Below the pieces are notes generated by a model. That model was given only the letters and a program-made list of their open reading frames with translations. It was not told the origin of the DNA and searched no databases. Positions 1-7,900 of a stretch of DNA of 33,474 nucleotides are shown one piece after another. The position numbers were made by a program, and so were the translations under genes. Position 1 is the stretch's first letter, and each line of letters begins with the position of its first letter. The DNA is from an uncultured Phocaeicola sp. (GTDB lineage: Bacteria > Bacteroidota > Bacteroidia > Bacteroidales > Bacteroidaceae): NCBI GenBank assembly GCA_944320885.1, contig CALUJE010000029.1:1-33474 (forward strand). Direction: 5' to 3'.

Positions 1-68
1 TTAGCTCAGTTGGCCAGAGCACGTGATTTGTAATCTCGGGGTCGTTGGTTCGAATCCGACAAGAGGCT
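1..68 (+). tRNA. tRNA-Thr (anticodon TGT), 5'-truncated by window edge
   Basis: The window opens at tRNA position 7, so six acceptor bases are missing. The D-arm pairs GCTC with GAGC, the seven-base anticodon loop is TTTGTAA with anticodon TGT, and the T-arm pairs GTTGG with CCGAC around TTCGAAT. The 3' acceptor strand AAGAGGC is at 61-67 and the discriminator base T at 68; CCA is not encoded. The anticodon stem CGTGA/TCTCG has a U-U opposition in the middle pair. A strong terminator follows at once. Confidence 0.93.
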
Positions 69-72
69 CAAG

Positions 73-109
73 AAAAAAGGTTGTTTCAATAATTGAAACA
101 ACCTTTTTT
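73..109 (+). terminator. Intrinsic terminator after tRNA-Thr
   Basis: An 18-bp perfect inverted repeat (73-90 with 92-109) has an A-run on its left arm and a T-run on its right arm. It sits a few bases after the tRNA end. The tiny nominal loop would open to three or more bases. Confidence 0.9.
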
Positions 110-546
110 CATATATATATATTTTTTTTCCTCTATGACGGCACAACTTCGAGAAAAAGGGGCAACTAAAGTTCTAAGGGTATCATTGCTTAAACACAAC
201 TCTCAGCCAACTTCTACCGAAAACATACAAGCAGACTTATTGTTGTGATGAATAATTAAGTTCAATACTGAAATCAAACACATAAAAGAATAAAAACATA
301 ACTTATAAATAAATTTTTTATAGCCTACTTTTTCAAAATATAGGCCTATACTTCATGGACTCATCAGTTATAAAAATAAAAAACATAGCCTATGTTTCTC
401 CCTCTCATAACTTACTTTATAAATTTACTCACCATACTTCTCTCCCTTTGTTCTTACAATCAAAGATTCAAAGACAAGACAAAACAACTTCTCTATTTTC
501 TCTTGATAATACCGACCTTATCAACAAGCATGCCGAACAGCAACAA
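110..546. other. AT-rich spacer without a convincing gene
   Basis: Between the tRNA terminator and the glmM terminator there is no recognisable gene. One short reading frame (355-555) has no recognisable domain, its stop lies in the terminator stem, and it contains palindromes, so it is not called. Notable content is a cluster of AGCCTA/AGGCCT-type sites: 320-327, a 10-bp palindrome at 340-349, and a perfect 17-bp palindrome at 381-397. Confidence 0.6.
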
Positions 547-590
547 AAAAAATAGTGACCTGAATTGATATTCTTAGGTCACTATTTTTT
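547..590 (-). terminator. Bidirectional terminator after glmM-like gene
   Basis: The 15-base arms 547-561 and 576-590 are perfect reverse complements (AAAAAATAGTGACCT and its partner). The arms end in A-runs and T-runs, so the hairpin can act in either direction. It lies 37 bases past the stop of the minus-strand glmM-like gene and is its natural terminator. Confidence 0.88.
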
Positions 591-626
591 CTATTTTAGA
601 ATTCTTCTAATACCGAATCAAGTTAT

Positions 627-2024
627 TTATTTCTGTTCCTTGGCCAATGAATAAACAACACGCATCACATCTTCCCCTATAGCATTCGCAGCAGCTTCTG
701 TTGCAGCTTCCGAATAAACCCGGATTATCGGCTCAGTATTGCTCTTACGCAAATGCACCCATTTATCAGGGAAATCAATCTTTACACCGTCAATATCATT
801 GATTTTCTCATTACGATACATGTCTTTTACTTTTCTGAGTACCTCATCAACATCTATATCTGGAGTTAAATCAATACGATTCTTTGCTATAAAATAAGAT
901 GGATAAGTAGCCCGCAATGCACTCACCTTTTTTCCTTCATGTGCCAAATGGCTTAAGAAAAGAGCTATACCAACCAATGCATCACGTCCGTAATGACATT
1001 CCGGATAAATAACTCCGCCATTGCCTTCACCTCCGATAACGGCCGAAACTTCTTTCATTTTAGTTACCACATTCACCTCGCCCACTGCAGCTGCATAATA
1101 TTCCTTACCATATTTTCTTGTTACATCGGCCAAAGCACGTGTGGAACTTAAATTTGAGACTGTGTTTCCAGGGGTATGCTTCAATACATAATCAGCAACG
1201 GTAACCAACGTATACTCTTCACCGTACATTTCACCATTCTCGCAAATCATTGCCAAACGGTCAACATCCGGATCTACAACAAAAGCCACATCATAGTCAC
1301 CTTTCTTCATCACAGACATTATGTCACCCAGATTCTTCTCCAAAGGTTCGGGATTATGCTGGAAGTTACCTGTAGGTTCTCCATACAATGTATATACGGT
1401 ATTAACTCCCAAAGCCTTTAACAACTCCGGCAAAATTATTCCGCCCACAGAGTTTACGGTATCAATGGCAACCTTAAAATCAGCCCTACGTATTGCTTCT
1501 ACATCAACCAAAGGCAATTTCAATACGGCCTCTATGTGTTTTTGATTATAAGTATTGTTTTCTGTATACTGGCCCATGGAATCAATATCCGCATAACAAA
1601 AATCCTCTTTCTCGGCTATACGTAATACCTCGTTGCCTTCTTCCGCATTCAGAAACTCACCACGTTCATTTAAAAGTTTGAGCGCATTCCATTGTTTGGG
1701 ATTATGACTGGCAGTAAGGATTATTCCGCCACATGCCTTTTCCATAACCACAGCCAACTCAGTTGTCGGAGTTGAAGCCAAGCCAATATTAACAACATCA
1801 AATCCCATTCCCATCAAAGTGCCGCACACAACATTCTTCACCATTTCACCGGAAATGCGTGCGTCACGTCCCACTACAATCTTGTTATTCCCCGCAGTAT
1901 TTCTCTGACGAATCAATGTAGCATAAGCTGACGTAAACTTAACAATATCCAAAGGATTTAGCCCGTCGCCTACATGTCCGCCAATCGTTCCGCGAATACC
2001 TGATATGGATTTTATTAATGTCAT
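627..2024 (-). CDS. glmM: Phosphoglucosamine mutase (GlmM-like phosphohexomutase)
   Basis: Alpha-D-phosphohexomutase of 465 residues, expected to convert glucosamine-6-phosphate to glucosamine-1-phosphate for peptidoglycan and LPS precursors in the cytoplasm. Visible motifs are the N-terminal SGIRGT, the phosphoserine loop TASHNP (Ser106), the metal-binding loop DPDVDR (251-256), a sugar-binding loop GEGNGG (332-337) and the C-terminal phosphate-binding SNTEP. The sugar loop differs from the GEQSGH of E. coli GlmM and resembles the archaeal-type enzymes, so the exact sugar (glucosamine or mannose/glucose phosphate) is inferred from usual Bacteroides annotation. The start ATG overlaps the stop of the upstream lipoprotein gene by four bases (ATGA), indicating translational coupling. 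A bidirectional terminator follows. Confidence 0.9.
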   Translation of the reverse strand: MTLIKSISGIRGTIGGHVGDGLNPLDIVKFTSAYATLIRQRNTAGNNKIVVGRDARISGEMVKNVVCGTLMGMGFDVVNIGLASTPTTELAVVMEKACGGIILTASHNPKQWNALKLLNERGEFLNAEEGNEVLRIAEKEDFCYADIDSMGQYTENNTYNQKHIEAVLKLPLVDVEAIRRADFKVAIDTVNSVGGIILPELLKALGVNTVYTLYGEPTGNFQHNPEPLEKNLGDIMSVMKKGDYDVAFVVDPDVDRLAMICENGEMYGEEYTLVTVADYVLKHTPGNTVSNLSSTRALADVTRKYGKEYYAAAVGEVNVVTKMKEVSAVIGGEGNGGVIYPECHYGRDALVGIALFLSHLAHEGKKVSALRATYPSYFIAKNRIDLTPDIDVDEVLRKVKDMYRNEKINDIDGVKIDFPDKWVHLRKSNTEPIIRVYSEAATEAAANAIGEDVMRVVYSLAKEQK

Positions 2025-2644
2025 CTTTTCTTTTGATAAGTTATTTCATAAAAATAAGGAGTCACATACGATGAAGCCGTAGAATGTCCAGCACTGTGAG
2101 GCACAATCAAACGAACTTTCGGCAAATACTCATTGGGCAATTGTGCCTTCAGTTTAATGTAATTCAAAGGAATCAGCCATCCTGTAGGAACAGACTGGCC
2201 ATAATTGGAATACATATTTCCTTGAGTAAATGACGCGGTAAACGAGCCAGATGATTTGGAACACATCATGACATCATATGCACTCGGATCATATATGTTA
2301 GTGGTAGACAATGTATCGCCCGTTTCAACAAGTCCTTCTATGAAACGCATGATAATTTCAAAATGATCACCATCTGCCATCTTTTCACCTTCACCTCTTT
2401 CTACAATCTGCATGTAAACTCCGCTATCATCGAAATATACATACTCATTATTGGAAACATCGGTAATGGTATCAACCTTAAAATCACTTTCCGATATTAC
2501 ATTGATATTATTCTTCTCAATATAATTTTTAATCCATCTTCTCTCTTTTTCTTTCTTTTCGGCATAAGTTTCTGTATCATCACATGATTGCAATACAAAA
2601 CCAAAAGAAACAAACAAGAGCAATAAAAAACCTAACTTTTTCAT
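2021..2644 (-). CDS. DUF4827 family lipoprotein (FKBP-like fold suspected)
   Basis: A 207-residue protein with a lipoprotein signal peptide ending in QSC (Cys20), followed by acidic residues DDTE, a pattern compatible with outer-membrane or surface lipoprotein sorting in Bacteroides. It matches what I know of the Bacteroidetes-specific DUF4827 family. The C-terminal half resembles FKBP-type peptidyl-prolyl isomerases in layout: a GxxxxIVxxGEG opening, VPTGWLIPLNYIKLKAQ, VRLIVPHSAGHS, then an aromatic-rich closing strand YFYEITY. Isomerase activity is not established. It lies upstream of and overlaps the glmM-like gene by four bases. A TACTTTTG promoter element lies 24 bases before its start. 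Confidence 0.75.
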   Translation of the reverse strand: MKKLGFLLLLFVSFGFVLQSCDDTETYAEKKEKERRWIKNYIEKNNINVISESDFKVDTITDVSNNEYVYFDDSGVYMQIVERGEGEKMADGDHFEIIMRFIEGLVETGDTLSTTNIYDPSAYDVMMCSKSSGSFTASFTQGNMYSNYGQSVPTGWLIPLNYIKLKAQLPNEYLPKVRLIVPHSAGHSTASSYVTPYFYEITYQKKR

Positions 2645-2667
2645 ATTATATTATCGATTATGTGCTA

Positions 2668-2675
2668 CAAAAGTA
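2668..2675 (-). promoter_or_regulatory. -7 promoter element for DUF4827-glmM operon
   Basis: The minus strand reads TACTTTTG, an exact match to the Bacteroidetes TAnnTTTG box, 24 bases before the DUF4827 start codon. No clear -33 TTTG is seen upstream. Confidence 0.55.
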
Positions 2676-2727
2676 ATAAATCAAGATTTATAGCATTTTA
2701 TTTTCTATGACTATTATAGTTATATAA

Positions 2728-3765
2728 CTATTTTTTTATCAACTCTTCCTGATATTTAACCAACGCTCTTTTAAATAGCTCTACCGCTTCTTCCATCGGA
2801 CCATAAAATTCGCCACCGGAAGCATTCAGATGTCCCCCTCCGCCAAAAAATTCTGCAGCAACTTTATTGCAAGGGAAATCACCTATGGAGCGCAAAGAAA
2901 TCTTAATCATTTCTGAATCCTTATCTTCACGCAAGAATACAGAAAAACGCACATTCTTAATGGACAGAGGTATATTTACAAATCCCTCCGAATCGCCTTT
3001 TACGTAATTGAAGCGTTTCTGCTCTTCGTCTGTTAAGGTTATCAATGCCGCATTAAATTCCGGATACACAATCATTTTTGAATACAATACAAAACCCATC
3101 AACCGCAATCTGCTTTCTGAATAAGTATTGTAAACATTGCGATAAATAGCATCCTTATCTATTCCTTTGGAAAGAAGTTCACTGATTATAAAATAGATTT
3201 CACGGTTATTGGAATTATACGTGAAACCACCGGTATCAGTCATCATTCCGGTATATATACATTCGGCACACTCTTTACTCATATCTTCAAATGCGCCCAT
3301 ACGGCAAATCAAACGGAAGATGAGCTCGGAAGTTGATGCAATCTCCGGATGTGAAATAGTTATCTTACAAAATGACTCTGGATAAGGATGATGGTCTATC
3401 AAAGCTTTTCTGGCCGGAGATGCAGCTACAGCATCGGCCAGCTTATCGATACGCTTTAAGGAATTAAAGTCCAGACAGAACAAGACATCGGCTGCAGCTA
3501 TCAGCTCATCAGCAAATTCCTTGTATTTATCATAACGAAGAATGTCTTTTGCTCCCGGCATCCAGCGAAGAAAATCAGGAAAAGCATTAGGAACGATTAC
3601 ATTAACGTTCTTTCCCAGAAAATCCAGATAATGATAAAGGCCTAAAGAAGAACCTATGGCATCACCGTCTGGTGAGACATGAGATACAATAACTATTTTG
3701 TCCGCTCTCTGAATCCATTTTTCAAGATGATCTATATTGGCTTGAAGAATAACTTTTGTCAACAT
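2728..3765 (-). CDS. nrnA: DHH family phosphoesterase (NrnA-type oligoribonuclease / pAp phosphatase)
   Basis: A 345-residue DHH/DHHA1 phosphoesterase. NrnA-type members finish RNA turnover by degrading very short RNAs and some also dephosphorylate 3'-phosphoadenosine 5'-phosphate. Visible motifs are SHVSPDGDAIGSSLG (28-42), with the metal-binding His and Asp residues, CLDFN (Asp99), LIDHHPYP with the DHH triad at 124-126, TDTGGF, and the C-terminal DHHA1 glycine motif GGGGHLNASGG. Length fits NrnA. The gene has its own promoter lying over the last codons of the upstream comEC-like gene. A cyclic dinucleotide phosphodiesterase role is a possible alternative within the same superfamily. Confidence 0.88.
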   Translation of the reverse strand: MLTKVILQANIDHLEKWIQRADKIVIVSHVSPDGDAIGSSLGLYHYLDFLGKNVNVIVPNAFPDFLRWMPGAKDILRYDKYKEFADELIAAADVLFCLDFNSLKRIDKLADAVAASPARKALIDHHPYPESFCKITISHPEIASTSELIFRLICRMGAFEDMSKECAECIYTGMMTDTGGFTYNSNNREIYFIISELLSKGIDKDAIYRNVYNTYSESRLRLMGFVLYSKMIVYPEFNAALITLTDEEQKRFNYVKGDSEGFVNIPLSIKNVRFSVFLREDKDSEMIKISLRSIGDFPCNKVAAEFFGGGGHLNASGGEFYGPMEEAVELFKRALVKYQEELIKK

Positions 3766-3805
3766 ATCATTTACTGTTATTACGCTTTCTTTATTTTATA
3801 AGCTA

Positions 3806-3834
3806 CAAAGGTACAATATTTTTATAAAATCAAA
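3806..3834 (-). promoter_or_regulatory. Housekeeping promoter of nrnA
   Basis: The minus strand reads TTTG (3834-3831), 17 bases, then TACCTTTG (3813-3806). Both boxes fit the Bacteroidetes -33/-7 consensus. The -33 box overlaps the stop region of the comEC-like gene, so nrnA can be expressed independently of rpe-comEC. Confidence 0.72.
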
Positions 3835-5797
3835 GAGTCAACTTACAAGAACCTTTTTCCGACAATAAAATCAATGGAATTTTTTCTTCTTTACAGATTT
3901 CTTCTATCTCATCAACAATATAACGGCGTAGCGATGAGTCTACAACAACAGCACGCTTGACTTTAAAGACAGACAACTGACGATTAAAATCGCCGGCATA
4001 ATGGCTGTTAACATATAGGATATCAATACTGTCTGGAAATTCCACACCGGCATACTCATATTTATCATCTCCCAGAACGCCTATATAACTCCCTGAAAAA
4101 GGAACTATCCGACTTTCAGCTTCATGAACTTTTATTATACGCACACGTCCATTGGAATCTGTCATACGAATAACATTTTCCTGGCTGCGATCTGTATAAA
4201 AAGCCAACTGAGGAGAACGGGGATACCATTCACGTATATTGTAATACAACAGCAAAGCACACAGTACAACCTGAGCGCACAATACCGGGCGTGCCGAACG
4301 TCTGTGATAATATATCAGCAGCAAAAGCAGCAACACATAACATACCAATAATTCCGGTAATGAAATACTAAACGTTATTGAAGACAACGGAAAAAGACTG
4401 ATATATTCCACAGCAGAATTCAGTCCGGCAAGCAAGAACTGCAATCCTTCCACCAAAACCTCATGTACCCATTCCAGCCAGCAGAAAGCCCATATCAAAA
4501 CAGAACATGACAATATCAAAAATGATAATGGCACCACAACAAGATTCGTTATAAGAAAATAAAGAGGGAAATTCTCAAAATAATATACCACAAGCGGAGC
4601 TACTCCCAATTGTGCGGCAATAGAAATCCATATCAAATCCTGCACATAATTCACTATGCGGTTACTTGAAATAATTCTAAATTTCTGAAAAACCGGCATA
4701 AACAAGGCTATACCACAGACTGCCATAAAAGACATCTGAAAACCTACATCGTATAAATAAAACGGATTGTACAGCAACATCACAAATGCAGCCAAAGCCA
4801 ACGAATTCAGCAAAACTCCTTTTCTATGCAGACAACGGCCAACAATGAATACAGTAAACATAACAGCCGAACGCACGACTGAACCAGACAATCCGGTTAT
4901 ATATGCAAACACCCATAACGATAGGATTATCAGGACTCCACGCGACCATAAACGACGGCCATAAGAAGGACGAAAGAAAAGCAATGAACTGAGAATTCCG
5001 GCAACAATTCCCAAATGCAGACCGGACAATGCCAAAATATGACTTGCACCAGCTACAGAATAACTGTTTTTCAAGGAATCATCCAACATGCTCTTATCGC
5101 CTAAGGTCAAAGCTGCTATAACAGCCAGCTCTTTACCGGAAAATCCCCATGAACGATAGGCTGATATCAGTTTTTCACGAACTTTCAATGCAGACTGTTT
5201 CCATGTCAAAGTTCTTTTTCTTTCAGTTTTCATCCAACTATGGGAATTGGCATAAGCAGTACCACTTATACCCTGCCGCAACAAATAGGCAGCATAGTCA
5301 AACTCATCCATATTTCCTCTATTGAGAGGCTTGTATATACGTGTATAAAAATAGATTTCATCACCACAGTCCAAATTCTCCGAGCATGAATCCTTTGGCA
5401 AATATAGCAAGACCTGTTTACCGTAGACCTCAACCGGTACCATCCATGTTTTTTCTTTTTCTTCAGGAATTCCGACGACCCACCCCTTATACGCAGTCGG
5501 CCCTCTGCTCCATTCCACAGTCACATCCTTTTGCGCCAGATACATTCTTAAAAATCCAAACAAAAGAAGAGACAGCATCAACAATATTCCCCAAAGACTT
5601 CTATAAGGATAAGTGTAACCATGATTTCCCAAAGCCAATAATAAAAAGAAAAAGACACACCCTGCTATAACCATAACAGGAAGTGTCCATTCAGTACATA
5701 AGAAACCGGCATTACATGCTATAATACCGATTATATAAGGAATATCTAATCGTAAGAAAGGATATTTCTCCAACCACCTTCCGCCTGCCGACAACAT
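3830..5797 (-). CDS. ComEC/Rec2-type membrane protein with shortened C-terminal domain
   Basis: A 655-residue polytopic membrane protein. The N-terminus has two to three membrane segments followed by a soluble OB-like region (DUF4131 type). The central part is the multi-helix Competence domain, including the conserved SHILALSGLHLGI segment near residue 255. In transforming bacteria ComEC forms the inner-membrane DNA channel. The C-terminal soluble part is only about 120 residues and lacks the metallo-beta-lactamase HxHxDH motif of full ComEC, though it keeps a DILYVNSH strand that looks like a remnant of that fold. Its ATG overlaps the rpe stop by one base (TGATG), so the two are co-transcribed. 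DNA uptake here is inferred only from family. Confidence 0.85.
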   Translation of the reverse strand: MLSAGGRWLEKYPFLRLDIPYIIGIIACNAGFLCTEWTLPVMVIAGCVFFFLLLALGNHGYTYPYRSLWGILLMLSLLLFGFLRMYLAQKDVTVEWSRGPTAYKGWVVGIPEEKEKTWMVPVEVYGKQVLLYLPKDSCSENLDCGDEIYFYTRIYKPLNRGNMDEFDYAAYLLRQGISGTAYANSHSWMKTERKRTLTWKQSALKVREKLISAYRSWGFSGKELAVIAALTLGDKSMLDDSLKNSYSVAGASHILALSGLHLGIVAGILSSLLFFRPSYGRRLWSRGVLIILSLWVFAYITGLSGSVVRSAVMFTVFIVGRCLHRKGVLLNSLALAAFVMLLYNPFYLYDVGFQMSFMAVCGIALFMPVFQKFRIISSNRIVNYVQDLIWISIAAQLGVAPLVVYYFENFPLYFLITNLVVVPLSFLILSCSVLIWAFCWLEWVHEVLVEGLQFLLAGLNSAVEYISLFPLSSITFSISLPELLVCYVLLLLLLIYYHRRSARPVLCAQVVLCALLLYYNIREWYPRSPQLAFYTDRSQENVIRMTDSNGRVRIIKVHEAESRIVPFSGSYIGVLGDDKYEYAGVEFPDSIDILYVNSHYAGDFNRQLSVFKVKRAVVVDSSLRRYIVDEIEEICKEEKIPLILLSEKGSCKLTL

Positions 5798-6450
5798 CAG
5801 CAGTTACGTAGTTGGTGTATCATCAGTTCTGGATTGGGAGCAGCAAAGACAGCATTACCCGCCACAAGCATATCCACACCAGCCTCAACCAGATAAGGAG
5901 CGGTATTCATGTTTACTCCACCGTCTATTTCTATAATAGGTTTAGCTCCTGTACGCTCCATCAATGCATGCAAATCTTTTATTTTCTTTATGGTGTTCGG
6001 AATAAACTTCTGTCCGCCAAATCCAGGATTTACACTCATCAACAAAACCATATCCAGGTCGCCGATAATATCTTCAAGTACAGACACCGGTGTAGCCGGA
6101 TTCAAAGTAACACCCGCTTTCATTCCAGCATCCTTAATCTGCTGCACTACACGATGCAAATGCAAACAAGCCTCATAATGAACATTCATCATGTAGGTAC
6201 CTAAATCTCTTACCTCGTTGATAAACTTCTCAGGGTGTACAATCATCAAATGTACATCCAAAGGTTTTGTAGAATATTTTGCAACATGTTTTAATACAGG
6301 GAAACCAAATGAAATGTTGGGAACAAAGACACCATCCATTATATCCAGATGAAGCCAATCGGCTTCACTGTGATTAATCATTTCCAAATCACGTTGCAAA
6401 TTTGCAAAATTCGCTGACAAAAGCGAGGGAGCTACTTTACAGGTTGCCAT
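5797..6450 (-). CDS. rpe: Ribulose-phosphate 3-epimerase
   Basis: A 217-residue TIM-barrel enzyme interconverting ribulose-5-phosphate and xylulose-5-phosphate in the pentose phosphate pathway. Motifs are APSLLSANF at the N-terminus, WLHLDIMDGVFVPN (catalytic His34 and Asp36), DVHLMI with its metal-ligand His, MSVNPGFGGQKF for phosphate binding, and EIDGGVN with the second catalytic Asp. The start was set at the ATG giving MATCKVAPSLL. A longer TTG-initiated frame to 6471 would overlap the -7 promoter element. It is followed by, and overlaps by one base, the comEC-like gene. Confidence 0.95.
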   Translation of the reverse strand: MATCKVAPSLLSANFANLQRDLEMINHSEADWLHLDIMDGVFVPNISFGFPVLKHVAKYSTKPLDVHLMIVHPEKFINEVRDLGTYMMNVHYEACLHLHRVVQQIKDAGMKAGVTLNPATPVSVLEDIIGDLDMVLLMSVNPGFGGQKFIPNTIKKIKDLHALMERTGAKPIIEIDGGVNMNTAPYLVEAGVDMLVAGNAVFAAPNPELMIHQLRNC

Positions 6451-6468
6451 AATTCTTATTTTTGTTCG

Positions 6469-6476
6469 CAAACATA
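6469..6476 (-). promoter_or_regulatory. -7 promoter element for rpe-comEC
   Basis: The minus strand reads TATGTTTG, matching TAnnTTTG, 18 bases before the chosen rpe ATG. No convincing -33 box is visible. Confidence 0.5.
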
Positions 6477-6613
6477 CATAAAATAAATCTAAATATCCGA
6501 ATAAAAGGATATCAAAATAGCTTTGCCTGCCTAAATATATTATGCACCGCCTGTTTCTGCAATGTTATACAACCTTTTGTTTCCAGAAAAAAACAATAAG
6601 GTATACACTGTTT

Positions 6614-7900
6614 TTAAAACGAGAACCGAACTCCCATCTGTAAATTGAAGTTCAAAGGATGTTCTTTACGAACAGTCTGTATGTCACTTCCATCCTTAAA
6701 GTAATAATTAATACCCGGTTCAAGATAAACACCAAAGTTCTTAAGAAGTTTTACCTGTGCACCAACAGCAGAAAAAACAGACCATTGTAATTCATCTACT
6801 TTAACATCATTCCGCTCTACACCTTTATCTACGCCATCAATTGTACAGACTGTATTCTGTTTGCCTGACACACATTTTTCAACAGCACCTCCAGCCGATA
6901 CATATACCGAAAAGAGATTGTTCTCCCATAAACGATAAATACCTTTCAAAGGAATACCAATATAATGCAGCTTCTGTTCGGTTTCATAATAATTATGTTC
7001 CGTACCGGACCAAAGCTCCGAAGAAAGCAATGTATATGTAATTCCGCTTTCAATAGCCCAGCGGTCTGTCAAATTTTTACGTACGCTTATCCCCGTTGTT
7101 ATTGGCATTTTATGTTCTGCTTTAGATTGTACCTCTTTATCAACATTATTTGCAACCAGCTGATTATAGGCTCCAGCTATCGGAGTCATTGGCTCTATCA
7201 GAGGTTGACCAAACTCTGCAATTGATGCAATCATGGTTACCTTACGTCCCTGAAGACTTGTATAACCAGATCCCTGTCTTGATACATTCGGCGTATTTCC
7301 TACAGCCACACTTATTTCCCAGCCTCCTTTTTTCTTTTTACCTGCAAAATTGCGGTAATTATCAGAAGATGCATCATAAAAGGACCTTCTTACGGAAGGA
7401 GCAGATTTACGGCTTGAATTCTTTTCTTCATGAAGCTTTTCTTCCTTATTTACTGTTTTTTCTACAGTTGGTTCAGTTTCTTGCGGTTGCTCTTCATTGG
7501 CAGAAACAGTAGCCACCAGCGGCATATATTCAGATTCTTCCTTCTCGGCTTTCGCTATAAGCTTACGGTCACTGAGATGCTGCTTCATTACAAATTCTTT
7601 TTCTTTGTCAACAGAAGGAACATCAGGCTTGGATATCTGTACAGGCTTGACCTCTGCTATTGTATTTGAAATCTCTTTTACATATTCCGTTGAAGAAGAA
7701 TTTATCCACCAAAGTACTGCCGAAGACAAAACAGCAACCGTCACTACAGCAGCAACAGCAGCATAGCGACGATATATGGGAACAATTTTCGGCCGATTCA
7801 GTTCTTTTTCCAGCTCTGCCCACAAATTTTCAGGAGCCGGTTCCCGGTATTCGGCCATCCGCTTTCTAAAATTACCTGCCCATTTATCTTCTTTGTTCAT
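6614..7900 (-). CDS. Putative dual-membrane-spanning anti-sigma factor with outer-membrane beta-barrel (Dma type)
   Basis: A 428-residue protein in four parts. Residues 1-45 are a hydrophilic N-terminus (with FRKRMAEYREPAPENLWAEL) of the kind that binds ECF sigma factors. A single membrane helix (about 46-66) follows, then a charged E/K-rich linker (about 67-191), and finally a beta-barrel domain (about 192-428) of the OMP_b-brl type ending in phenylalanine, as outer-membrane barrels do. No cleavable signal peptide is present; the helix is internal. Such a chain could reach from cytoplasm through the inner membrane to the outer membrane. Its start overlaps the sigma factor stop by four bases. 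The family parallel is the Dma proteins of Bacteroides thetaiotaomicron, linked to vesicle formation; that this copy does the same is inference. Confidence 0.8.
   Translation of the reverse strand: MNKEDKWAGNFRKRMAEYREPAPENLWAELEKELNRPKIVPIYRRYAAVAAVVTVAVLSSAVLWWINSSSTEYVKEISNTIAEVKPVQISKPDVPSVDKEKEFVMKQHLSDRKLIAKAEKEESEYMPLVATVSANEEQPQETEPTVEKTVNKEEKLHEEKNSSRKSAPSVRRSFYDASSDNYRNFAGKKKKGGWEISVAVGNTPNVSRQGSGYTSLQGRKVTMIASIAEFGQPLIEPMTPIAGAYNQLVANNVDKEVQSKAEHKMPITTGISVRKNLTDRWAIESGITYTLLSSELWSGTEHNYYETEQKLHYIGIPLKGIYRLWENNLFSVYVSAGGAVEKCVSGKQNTVCTIDGVDKGVERNDVKVDELQWSVFSAVGAQVKLLKNFGVYLEPGINYYFKDGSDIQTVRKEHPLNFNLQMGVRFSF

Noticed and set aside
355..555. 66-residue plus-strand reading frame
   Set aside because: No domain, signal peptide or promoter. 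It contains a perfect palindrome and its stop lies in the stem of the glmM terminator.
2716..2731. 16-base AT-only palindrome at the nrnA stop
   Set aside because: Composed only of weak pairs apart from one G and one C. It may aid termination but cannot be told from AT-rich chance.
6480..6613. Hairpin-like spacer downstream of the barrel protein gene
   Set aside because: An imperfect inverted repeat is visible (GTATACCTT with AGGTTGTATA) but there is no T-run in the right place, so I do not call a terminator.
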